Part shown: positions 10,852 through 20,767 of the stretch, piece by piece
How positions within the stretch are numbered: position 1 is the stretch's first letter
Layout: each line of letters opens with the position of its first letter
Assembly: GCA_963971535.1 (NCBI GenBank)
Contig: OZ020591.1
Span: 20,105,790-20,169,789 of the forward strand
Direction: 5' to 3'
DNA: 64,000 nucleotides
From: Notolepis coatsorum
Lineage: Eukaryota; Chordata; Actinopteri; Aulopiformes; Paralepididae
Notes under the pieces: model-generated
Seen by the model: only the letters and a program-made list of their open reading frames with translations
Databases searched by the model: none
What the model was told of the DNA's origin: nothing
Made by a program: the position numbers and the translations under genes

Positions 10852-11192
10852 CAGGCATGCGTTGGTCATGGGACGGGGTTGCACTCCGTGAAGAGTAAGA
10901 TTTGAGCCCAGATGAGTGCGGCCATGGTGCCCTGTTTGATAGTTCTGTTTGGGCTACTTTGCATATCAATAGCGCCGGTCGTCAGGTGTGTTAAATACGT
11001 TCTCAGATACATTCACACGTCACCTAACTTGTGAATGATATGTGTTACATTCCATTCGTAGAGGAAATTAGGCACTGTCTTTAGTCTGTGCTCAAGCAAG
11101 GGGACATTTATGCGCATGCGCGGGAGCGTGCGCACGCGCGTGGCGCCATTATTGTGCGTGTAATCACAGTTGATATCAGGAACGCACCGCTG
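10852..11192. mobile_element. hAT-type MITE, 341 bp, in the LINE B 3' UTR
   Basis: The ends are CAGGCATGCGTTGG and the reverse complement of CAGCGGTGCGTTCC, sharing CAG and TGCGTT. The flanks are GTCATGTA (10844-10851) and GTCGTGTA (11193-11200), an 8-bp duplication with one mismatch. The minus-strand LINE B copy at 12479-12769 lacks this segment, which confirms it as an insertion. It holds a GC-rich alternating purine-pyrimidine stretch near 11112-11142. Confidence 0.8.
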
Positions 11193-11363
11193 GTCGTGTA
11201 TGTCATATATGTTATGATGAATTGAAAATGGGGGACCCTGATGTAAACAAGACGAAAGTCTTTCTCTGGTCTGCATCCCCTTAACAATTGTATGTATTGA
11301 GCTGTACTGTACTGTACCCATTCTGCAATCTGTTAATAAAGTTTTCAATCAATCAATCAATCA

Positions 11364-11514
11364 ATTGAAAATGGAGGACCCTTATGTAAACAAGACAAAC
11401 GACTTTTTGTGGTCTTCATCCTCTTAGCAGTTGTTGGTATTGAGCTGTAGTGTATTGTACCCATTCTGCAATCTGTTAATAACATTTTCAATCAATCAAT
11501 CAATCAATCAATCA
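11364..11514 (+). repeat. Duplicated LINE B 3' end
   Basis: About 150 bp repeating the end of LINE B (AATTGAAAATGG... to TTTTCAATCAATC repeats) immediately after the first tail, with about ten percent difference by eye. It could be a second, very short insertion or a tandem duplication. Confidence 0.75.
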
Positions 11515-11768
11515 TCGAGTGAGGGATTCGCCGTGTTCCAGAAGTTTTCTACTGGTGTTGCAGCTGAGTGAGTCCGGTTGGCCTGTTACTGTTCCGCAAC
11601 TGTAAGTTACTTCCGGGGTAGGCCTGATTGGCCCCGACAGGCACGTGACAGGCGCGGCCACGCCCCGCGGCAGCCTCAGGACGCGCAACTTTCTCTGCCG
11701 CGCGGCACGCTCCGCGGCAGCATTATGTAGATTATGTAGCAGTAATACGCCCTTTTTCACTATCCAGA

Positions 11769-11836
11769 AATAGCTCAATTGGCAGCGCTGCATTGGTGTG
11801 GATCCTACCGTCCGTTGCTGGCAAGTTCGATTCCCT
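11769..11836 (+). pseudogene. tRNA-like segment inside the Mutator-like element
   Basis: TAGCTCAATTGG (11771-11782) resembles a Pol III A box, and AGTTCGATTCCC (11824-11835) a B box. Spacing between the box starts is 53 bp, longer than the usual 44 or so. A T-run follows at 11841, which could stop Pol III. It may be a captured tRNA pseudogene or SINE head. I see no clean cloverleaf. Confidence 0.45.
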
Positions 11837-11879
11837 TCAATTTTTTTTTTTTTTTTAACGTGCATTCGTTCGCCGTTAA

Positions 11880-12177
11880 GTTTAGGCATGTTAACTTTAA
11901 GCATTGTTTCGGAGTTGGTTAAGGTTAGGCATTGTTTCGGAGTTGGTTATGGTTAGAAAGGTTAAGTTTAGGCGCTGTTAAGGAGCTGGTTAAGGTTAGA
12001 GTTTGTCTTAGAGAATGGCAATATTCTTTCGGAGTTGGTTATGCCTTATGGTTAAGGTTAGGCATGGTTAAGGTTAAGGTTAGGCATAGTTTCGGAGTTG
12101 CTTAAGGTTAAAGGGTTAAGTTTAGGCGCTGTTAAGGAGCTGGTTAAGGTTAGAGTTTGTCTTAGAGAATGGCAATA
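11880..12177. repeat. GGTTAAGGTTAGG-rich internal repeats
   Basis: Degenerate GGTTAAGG and TTAGGC words fill the centre of the Mutator-like element. A block of about 63 bp (11961-12023) recurs at 12115-12177. The words look telomere-like, but no regular TTAGGG array is present. Confidence 0.7.
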
Positions 12178-12769
12178 GACAGCCTATTTCCACGTTGCAG
12201 CGCGAGGCAATAGACAGCCTATTTCCGCGCGACAGCTCTCAGCAGCCTCGTTGCGCGTCCTGAGGCTGCCGCGTGGCGTGGCCGCGCCTGTCACGTGCCT
12301 GTCGGGGCCAATCAGGCCTACCCAGGAAGTAACTTACAGTTGCGGAACAGTAACAGGCGTCCGGTTGACTCGCGCTATGAACAATCACTAGCGCAGTGTT
12401 GCGCATTTGCCACAAGGTGGCAGCATTGGATCATTTATCAGATTGGAAGCGAGTTTGAGTTTTCTCTCTTGTAGCGTTGATTGTTTGATTGATTGAACAT
12501 TTTATTTGCAGAATATCATTGCAGAATGGGTACAATACAGTACGTCTCAATACACACAATTGTTAAGGGGATGCAGACCAGAGAAAGACTTTCGTCTTGT
12601 TTACATCAGGGTCCCCCATTTTCAATTCATCATAACATATGACATACATGACATACAGGTAGACAGTACTGTTACATTTAGACATTTATGACATACCAGA
12701 GTACAAAATAGTCTAAAAAGAGAGTATATACATTTGAGGGGGAAGAAACTGTACATTGGAGGTGGTTGG

Positions 12770-12940
12770 TGTAGAATGATCGTCTGGAGGCTATGACTTG
12801 GTGCAAGCTCGTTTATTGACAACTTCAGTATGCAGTAACAGACAGACTCCTTCACGTTCCGTGTAACAATATATAACTCCAGATCAATGCGCATGCCTTA
12901 GAACTACCCCTGCATATCTTATATACTTCCGTATATGACA
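12770..12940 (-). repeat. 3' LTR of the Gypsy element
   Basis: 171 bp with TG/CA ends, same length and apparently the same sequence as 17548-17718. Confidence 0.92.
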
Positions 12941-15900
12941 TCTCCCCTTTTCAGCATGTTATCTCTAACATCATAGGAACATTCCAAATTAAAAGTACTA
13001 TAGGCTGAACATACCTTTTTAACTTAAATCTGAGACATCATCACACATTCTGGTCTCTGTCTAAAACAATGAACTGTTTAAGCTTTAAAGTGTTATTATT
13101 ACAGTTAAATCACCAACCAACATTTCAACATCCAATACAACATTCCTTTCTTTTTCCTTTTTTTTTTAACATTGTACCCAAAACTCTGCACAGTCCATTT
13201 TACCCAACCGATCTACAGGTCAAGTCTCTTGACTGGCTTACTCAGTCGTCCCGATCGGGTCACCGTTTGACCAGACAACGGGGTTGTAGGTGTAGCTGTA
13301 GCCACACTCTGACTGGCAGGAACAGTCTCTAACAAGGTGTGTCTGTCAGAGTGGGAGTCTGTCCCTGCGCACTCACCAGGCGATGCTGGGGTTGGCTGCA
13401 TCGCAGGCACCGGTTGGAGGTGGCGGCGGTTACGCCGCAGCTCTGTTCCTTGCTGTGTCTGGATGACGAAGGATCTCGGGGTGCTGCTCTCGCTGGAGAT
13501 CACTGCTGGCAAGGACCACTGCTTGTCATGGTCCAGCTTGGAGAGTACAACGTCTCCTGGTCGCAGGGCGGGTAGGGCCCTGGCCCCATGACGGTGGTTG
13601 AAGTAGAAGGCCTGTTTAGCTTTTTCCTTCTGATCCTTCTCTTGCACAGCTGCCATGCTGGGCCATTTTGGGGTGAGGTTTTTCTCAAGAGTGGGGAGGG
13701 TGGTTCTGAGTTTCCTCCCCATCAAGAGCTCCGCTGGGCTGTAGCCTGTGGAGGAGCACGGAGTAGACCTGTAGCTCAGTAGAGCCATAGCTGGGTCATC
13801 TTGCTTGAGGATTTTCTTTGCCGTCTGCAGGGCTCTCTCTGCGTGCCTGTTGCCTTGCGGGTGATGAGGGCTGGACGTGTAGTGTTTGAAGTCCAGTTGT
13901 CTAGCCAGCTCCTTGAACTCCATACTTGCAAACTGGGGTCCATTGTCGCTCACCACTTCCTCAGGAATTCCGAATCTCGCGAACACGGCCTTCAGCCTCT
14001 GAATGACTTGTGTACTGGTTGTGGAAGACAGGTGGAGTATCTCGATGAACCTAGAGTAATAATCTGATATTACTAGGTAGTTGTTGTGCTTGTACTCACA
14101 GAGGTCCATGGCAATCCTCTTCCAGGGTCGCTCTGGGAGTGGCGTGGAGAGGAGAGGCTCTTTTTGTTGAGTTCTTTTCAGTTCACAGCACACCTGGCAC
14201 GACGCCACAAGCTGGCTTAACTCTGTGGAGAGACCAGGCCACCATACTGAGGAACTCGCTCTCTCCCTACATTTCACTAGGCCCTGGTGCCCTTCATGGA
14301 TTCTCTGAAGGATATCTCCTCTCATCTGTCTCGGCATGACAATCCTGTTCCCTCTTAGGACAAGTCCATTTAGCTCTGACAGCTCTGATTTCACTGGGCC
14401 ATAGGGTCTCGCCTCGATAGGCACCTCGGCTAGGTGTTCAGGCCATCCCTTTTTTATGAGTCTGGCGACTGACAACAGTTCGGCGTCAGCTGCTGTGGCC
14501 GCTCTGATCTCGTCCATCTTGCTTGTGGACGCTGGGATCCCCTCCATTACACTAGCCACATAGCATGCCACCTCACGCTGTGTGTCCAAGTCTGCATCTG
14601 TGTTGGTCATTGGGCTGCGTGACAGAGTATCTGCGACAACCAGAGTCTTTCCAGGAGCATACTCTGCCACCGCGTTGAACCTCATGAGCCTCATGAGGAG
14701 TCGCTGGCATCGGAGAGGCACATTGTCCAGGCTGCGAGTGTTAATGAGAGGTACAAGGGGTTTGTGGTCAGTTATTAGCTTGAACTGGCCCAGTCCACTG
14801 AGGTACCGGTCGAACCTCTCGCACGCCCACACGCCCGCCAGACCTTCTTTTTCTATCTGGGCGTAGCGCGTTTCTGCTTCGGTGAGGCGTCTTGAGCAGT
14901 ACGCCACAGGTTTCCACTGCTCGCCATGAAGTTGAAGTAGCACGCCCCCTAACCCGTAACTGCTTGCGTCGGCAGACACAGCGGTGGGCTTGCTCACGTC
15001 GTAGAAGGCGAGTACTGGTGCTGTGGTCAACAGCTCTTTGATCCTCTGAAAAGCTGTTTGCTGGGCATGGTTCCATGTCCATGCATTTTTGTGCTTCAGG
15101 AGCTCATACAGCGGTTGTCCTACTGTTGAGAGGTCTGGGACGTACCTGCCGAGATAATTCACCATTCCCAGCACCCTCCTCAGCTCCTGCACATCTGTTG
15201 GCGGCGCCAGCTGCCGGATAGCCTCCACTTTTGCTGGGTCAGGCCGGATCCCGGACTGGTTGATGATGTGCCCGAGAAACCGTAGCTGACTTTGCTTGAT
15301 GGAGCACTTTTCTCTATTCAGCTTCAGGCCAGCCGTCTCTATGCGCTGCATCACCTTCTCCAGGCGACTGTCATGCTCTTTTTCTGTGGCCCCGTAGACG
15401 AGAATGTCGTCCATGAAGATCTCGACGCCCTCTAACCCGTCCAGGGTCTCCATCATCTTCCTCTGGAAGATTTCCGGCGGGCTTGTGATCCCGAATGGCA
15501 GTCGCTTGAAGTTGAACCTGCCAAACGGCGTGATGAAGGTGGTGAGCTTACAGCTGTCTGGGTGCAACAGGATTTGGAAGAATCCACTGGCGGCATCGAG
15601 TGACGTTATTACGTAACCATTGACTACAGGAAGGCTCGTTATCTGGTCAATGTTACACAATAAGGAGACGGCAGCCAAAGTATCTAAATAAAGAATATTT
15701 AATTTATAGTTACCATGGTTTCGTAACAAAAATGAACATCAAATAATAAACAGACAAACACAGAACTATACAGACAGGATCAGCACCAGACGGAAGGGAT
15801 GACAGACTACTTATACACAAGGGAATGACGAGACAACACACACCTAGGGTAATGGTAATTGGGTACACCTGGGGGGAAAACAATAGGGACTACACACCAT

Positions 15901-17530
15901 GACAGAGGACTACATCTAGACATGACAACTCACATTAGGAGCGCCTGATCAGGGCACAAACATACCCCCACATAACAGAAGTGAAGACTGTGGCTCCGCT
16001 TAGCTTTGCTGTGATCTTGTCGGTAGTGGGCAGGGTGTACTGTTCTCTTTTAACAGCCTCGTTCAGCCTCTTGAGATCCACACAGATGCGGGCTTTGCCT
16101 GTGCTCTTCAGGACCGGCACCATGGGTGCACACCAATCGGTAGGCTGTGTCACCTTCTCAATGATGCCATTCCTCTCCATCCTTTGGAGCTCCTCCTTGA
16201 CCTTCTGCAGCATAGGGAGAGGTACACGTCGCGCTGTGTATACCGCGTACGGCTGGGCGCCATCTTTCAGCAGTATTCTTACTGGTTCAGTTTGTAATGT
16301 CCCATGCTCCCCGTATGCCTGCAAATGTTCATTTTTCCCGCTGCTGCTCACCGTTTCCTCCACTCTTCTCACTAAATTCATTTTCACTGACATTGGCCTG
16401 CTGAGTAGGTTGTTTACTGTAGGCCCCCGGATGACATAAGCTGTGAGTGGGTGTGTCTTACCCTTGTAGGTCACAGTGCTCTGGATCTGTCCTATGCAAT
16501 GCAGCTTGCCACCTGGGCTGTCCAGTGGTATTTCCGCAGGCTCCAGCGGTCTGTTTGGCCTGAGTGAGTGGTAGGTCTCCTCGCGAATGATGCTCACATC
16601 TGCCCCAGTGTCGATTTTAAACTCGACCGGTGTGGAGCCCATCAACACCTTGACGGCCCACCTCTTTGGCGACCCACCTGCTTTACTCACTTCTCCCATG
16701 TAGTACCCATCTTCTGACCCAGAGTCCTGCTGTTGTTGCTGCACTTCTTTTTGTTCTCTGACCTCACGTACTGCTTTCCTATTTCTACACACTTTGCTCC
16801 AGTGCCCTACTTTGTCGCAGGTATTACATGTGGACTTTTTAGCTGGACAGTTCTCATCTCTACTGTGCCACGCTCTCCCACATTGTCTACATTGTCCTCT
16901 GTCGCCCCCTTGTGGCTTACCCTGGCGGCCATTTCCTTTGTAGCGCTTGTTGTGAGTCACCTCGTGTATCGCCCCACCTCCGGCTGTCTCTCCTTGCATG
17001 CTGATCTGCGCCGCAACCTCTTCAGACTGCCTGACAGTCTCTATGGTCAGCGCGAGTGTCAGATCTCTCGTCATCTGCAACTTACGGGAGACTTCTTTGT
17101 CGAGGACTCCAACGACGACTCTGTCACGGATGTTCTCATCCTTGCTCGCGCTGAAATCACAATGCACAGCCAGTTCAAACAAAGCCCTAATAAAAGTCTC
17201 TGCTTTTTCTCCTGCTCTCTGTACCCGTTGATGGAAACATGCCCGTTTGTGTATGACGTTCCGTCGCGGTACAAAGTAGTCATCGAACTTCACTAGCACT
17301 CTTCTAAAGTCATTTTGATGTGCTACTACTTCAAATTCAAACGAACGGAATATATTCTCCGACTCGCTTCCCATAGCATATATCAGACTGCTAACCTGCA
17401 CGGTACCCTCTTCCTTATCCAACTTGGTAGCCGTTCTGAATCTCACAAAACGCTGCTTCCATTCGGGCCATTCTCCTGGTTTGTCGAAAGGAAAACATGC
17501 CGGCGGTTGAAATTTTGCCATTTTTGTCTA

Positions 17531-17547
17531 CCCCACTTCTGACACCA
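17531..17547 (-). other. Primer-binding site complementary to tRNA-Leu
   Basis: Minus strand TGGTGTCAGAAGTGGGG directly follows the 5' LTR. It complements CCCACTTCTGACA plus CCA, the 3' end of a vertebrate tRNA-Leu. Confidence 0.8.
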
Positions 17548-17718
17548 TGTAGAATGATCGTCTGGAGGCTATGACTTGGTGCAAGCTCGTTTATTGACAA
17601 CTTCAGTATGCAGTAACAGACAGACTCCTTCACGTTCCGTGTAACAATATATAACTCCAGATCAATGCGCATGCCTTAGAACTACCCCTGCATATCTTAT
17701 ATACTTCCGTATATGACA
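17548..17718 (-). repeat. 5' LTR of the Gypsy element
   Basis: 171 bp with TG/CA ends, partner of 12770-12940. GTTGG follows at 17719, matching the five bases before 12770. Confidence 0.92.
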
Positions 17719-18150
17719 GTTGGGATGGGGGGGGGGACTGTACATTGGAGGGGGTTGGGTTTGGACATTTACAGGGGCCAGTTTCGAATTGCAGTCTCCC
17801 GTAGGTGCTCTTTGAGAGTGGTTTTGAAAGTGGGTAGTGATTCACATTCCTTTACAGCTGTGGGTAGGGCGTTCCACATTTATGTGGCGTAATTGCTAAA
17901 CGTGTTTAGTCCCTTGTTTGAGCCGAATCTGGGTTTGACATGATTTGTGGAGCTCCCTCTGGTGTTGTGGTCGTGGTATTCACTGACCTTTGGGAAGTAT
18001 TTTGACATGTACATGGGTACCTGGGTGGTGTAGTAGTGTATCTTGTAGACCAGGCCCATTGCAAGTTGCTGTACTCTCTACTCTAAGCCATCCTAGGTTG
18101 TCAAAGTGGGCAGGGGTGAGGTGGGTTCTAGGAGTAAGGTCAAGCAGTAG

Positions 18151-19576
18151 TGTAACTGAGGGGTACAATTCCCTGACTGTATTACTAGATATGATACTTA
18201 CTACCACTACCTTTGTACTTAATATTCGGGCACCCAGTACTCGGCATAAATATATTATGATGAACACTGTCACGTAGATGAAACGGATCCAACACAAATG
18301 TACGAATTAGAAATAGGTCTTTATTTCTACACAGCGATGGTGTGTAGAGCAAGCACTTAATCAAATCAATCACATTTATGAATGGGAATTAGTATGCACT
18401 TTTATGGCAAGAGTATTCGTCGGTATATCAATAGAGAATGTCCAATCTCTGAAGGCGCAGGTGGTACATATACGACCTGGAATAGTTAAGGAATAACAGC
18501 AAGGATACTTTAATGATTATAGACTGGATACACTAGGGGGGGTTAATCCGGTCGCTTGTAAGCCGACAGGAGTAGGAAGGGGGGGGGGGTAGAGTCCGGC
18601 TGCCTCATCCGGCCAAGGGTATCCCAGGTGAACCCACTGTAGTGCCGTTCAATGCGCCGGCGATCCTTGGACCACAGATGAAAGCAGGTGGACTCTCTGT
18701 GAGCCGGCTCTCTCCGGTCCACGGGGGAGAGACGTGAAGCGACCTCGTCTTGCAGAGCGTCTCCTCACCTTGCGTCCTCTCCAGGGGGGGGGGGTTCCAA
18801 CACACGGCAGTGTCGGGGGTCTTTATCCATGGAATAATCAACGTATACAAAGCATAATCCGTGCCTGGGAAGGCGGGCTGTCGTCGGTAGAATAATCCGG
18901 TATACAGGTCCACTCGCTCGTCGGCTCTGGGGCTCCTCGGGTGCAATCTCACATGGGGTCGATCATCCTGGATAAGCAGCCAGTTTTCTGCCCGAAACGA
19001 TGGGGTGCTGACCACGGTAGTATTCTCACCGCACGAAGCACTATATATTAACAGACTATTATTAGCTTAATAGACTACGTCCAACTCGACGATATAGTGC
19101 CAAATATGACTATTCAAATATTAATATACACGATGTCTCAATACCGATGGTAGGCCGAACTTGGCCTTACTCCCACACGTGGCGTCGCGGGGAGGCTTTA
19201 CATCTGTGACTCTATTGGAGGGTAAGAAACTGGACTGAAAAGGAAGTCCTACTTTAGTAGCGCAGTATATATACGCACTATGAACAAATAGTCCCATTAG
19301 TGGTAGCCAGATTCCTACGCGGAACTAGGACTTGTTCGTACATGTTGAGCGGTACGTTTGAACTGGGTCTGGGGGGTATGGCAGCCTGGCACCAAGGTCT
19401 CGACCAATAGTAGAATGGAGACTATTATGGGATGTTCAGTAGGCTAGAATGGATATTCAATGCATATTGTACAAGGAATATACAAGGGATATCAGGGAGT
19501 ATTAGAGAATATACAAATACAATTAAATATATATATATAATAAATATATATATTCGGTTTAATCTGGCCCTTCACA
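18151..19576 (-). mobile_element. LTR-element relic with a ~1.3-kb LTR
   Basis: Fossil. On the minus strand, 19576-18268 starts TGTGAAGGGCC and ends CTACGTGACA, the TG...CA form of an LTR. It contains a TATATATA-rich promoter-like stretch in the middle and AAATAAAGACC near the end, as expected for R. A further 117 bp may be leader sequence. No coding part or second LTR is seen, so it is a solo or truncated LTR. The family is not identified. The duplication at its ends is unclear because the LINE sequence around it is rearranged. Confidence 0.5.
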
Positions 19577-19667
19577 ACAAGTAGAGTAAGGTCAATGACC
19601 AGTTTGATTTGTGATGTTTGTAAATTTGTTTTTAGCGCCTTTGAGGTGCTTTGGTAGCAGTAGAACA

Positions 19668-19911
19668 GTACCGCACATACGCCATAAGGTGGCAATGTTG
19701 ATTTATTTATCAGAACGAACACATCATTGAGTTTTCACTCGTTTTGAATTGAGTTGAGCATGGATTAAGGACATTTTTACTCAACTACTCCAGTTGTGTA
19801 GGTGCTGTACTGTGGTTTTTGTTAATACCTAATACACTTGGGTGGTTTCTGAAATATAATATTTTCTTATTTTTTATTATATGTGATTTTTACATAGCAT
19901 TCTGTTTTCTT
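19668..19911. other. Short AT-rich spacer
   Basis: The part near 19668-19710 resembles 12395-12440 (GCCACAAGGTGGCAG-like). Both pieces lie just outside the ends of the minus LINE B copy. Nothing coding is seen. Confidence 0.4.
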
Positions 19912-20045
19912 TTAACTCAATCAGCGCTGGAGCGATATGCGTGATGTGTTGTTAACAGGCCGACGCTCTAAAGTATAGGAATACGTGGCAGTGTTTGCAG
20001 GGCTATAACTATATTCTATATTATAGCTATGGATACAATACTATG

Positions 20046-20765
20046 TGTGAGGATTCGCCAGTCCCTGAACCCCTTTTCCCTGTCTACTCTCCTCAGCAGC
20101 CCCCACCTTTGGACATTCTTATTCTCCTGGCATTTTTATTGTCTCCTGTGTTGTTTAACTGTGTTCTGTCTTTAGTCTCATTCCCTTTGTAATTATTTAT
20201 TTGTTCCTTGTATGTTTGTTTACTCTGTCTAGTGTTCAGTCTTCTTGTGTAGTTAGTTCTTGTGCTTCCCTGTTTATATTCCCCATTGTGTTTGGTCTGG
20301 TTGTTTTCCTTAGCCCTGTTAGTTCTGACCTTCCCTCATGTGTGTCTCGTTTTGCTAATTGCCCTGCTGTCTCTCTAGTGTTAATTGTTTCCCCTATATC
20401 TAGTGTTCGTTCTCTACTCTTACTTGTCGGTTCATTGTTTCGGTTCCATGTTTTGTTATCCTCGTCCCTGTTTCATGTGCTGAGCTCCTGTCTTCTTAGT
20501 AAGTTCCCAGTGTCATTTAGTGTTTTGTTTTTGGACTTACTCTCTTTATGAGATAATTCTTTGTTTTGTATTTTGCCCTCTGCCAGTCTTAGCTGTGCTA
20601 TTCCTTGTTTCGTTTTGCTACTGCCTTGGATGTATTTTCTGTTAGACTTCACCCCTGGCTCGAAGTGTTCTAATTAAAGGAGCAGTGCTCATTTTTGGAC
20701 AATCTACCTTTACCTCTCCCTCGTTATCTGTTTGCGCCTGGGCCCTCTGCTAACAATCCGTAACA
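20046..20765 (+). repeat. 5' LTR, 720 bp
   Basis: Begins TGTGAGGATTCGCC and ends CAATCCGTAACA. Its partner is at 23063-23782. Confidence 0.9.
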
Positions 20766-20767
20766 GA

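Larger units (their letters stand above)
7948..11363 (+). mobile_element. LINE B, plus-strand copy, opened by two hAT elements
   Basis: A 5'-truncated LINE. The frame at 8066-9052 encodes GVPQGSILGPLLF (residues 13-25), the catalytic FADD (43-46), IADDKLSLHMGKTESILF, DLTPRTDLTPAHFDKLGWL and a C-terminal MWNALPKAVKE block. A C-run near 8080 shifts the frame relative to upstream RT codons (FDKLKAIGFDSL..., from about 7948). The 3' UTR is interrupted by a hAT element at 9212-10703 and a MITE at 10852-11192, and ends with TTAATAAAGTTTTCAATCAA plus TCAA repeats at about 11363. A minus copy at 12479-19667 confirms that the two gaps are insertions. Confidence 0.85.
11581..12358. mobile_element. Mutator-like foldback element, 778 bp, 9-bp TSD
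   Basis: The terminal inverted repeats are about 130 bp long (11581-11710 and 12230-12358), starting GCCTGTTACTGTTCCGCAAC. The flanks repeat GTCCGGTTG at 11572-11580 and 12359-12367. A 9-bp duplication with long TIRs fits Mutator-like elements. The interior carries a tRNA-like segment and GGTTAAGG/TTAGG-rich repeats. There is no transposase. Confidence 0.75.
12770..17718 (-). mobile_element. Ty3/Gypsy LTR retrotransposon, recent insertion
   Basis: Fossil element, 4949 bp, minus orientation. The LTRs are 171 bp each and appear identical; GTTGG flanks it on both sides as a 5-bp target duplication. Next to the 5' LTR is a primer site matching the 3' end of tRNA-Leu; next to the 3' LTR is a purine tract AAAAGGGGAGA. 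Parts from 5' to 3': gag with two zinc knuckles, protease with DTGA, reverse transcriptase, RNase H, integrase with a zinc-binding head and DNGPQF. The set and order are those of Gypsy. It is broken: at least one insertion of about 0.3 kb of unrelated sequence lies in the RT part. Identical LTRs imply a very young insertion. Confidence 0.93.
12479..19667 (-). mobile_element. LINE B, minus-strand copy, opened by two LTR elements
   Basis: Three blocks match LINE B on the minus strand: the tail and 3' UTR (12479-12769), 3' UTR plus C-terminal RT coding (17719 to about 18150), and a short coding block (about 19577-19667, LQTSQIKLV region). The first gap is a Gypsy element with a perfect 5-bp duplication. 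The second gap is an LTR relic. The remaining LINE is 5'-truncated and broken. Confidence 0.8.

Noticed and set aside
11769-11836. Functional tRNA gene
   Set aside because: Box spacing is too long and no convincing acceptor or anticodon stem could be drawn; it lies inside a transposon.
11880-12177. Interstitial telomere
   Set aside because: TTAGG words are irregular and embedded in GGTTAAGG; no run of TTAGGG units.
15981-17296. Plus-strand frames of 150-190 residues
   Set aside because: Antisense shadows of the Gypsy gag and protease segment.
18605-19015. 136-residue minus-strand frame
   Set aside because: Lies within the LTR-like sequence at 18268-19576 and has no recognisable domain; treated as incidental.
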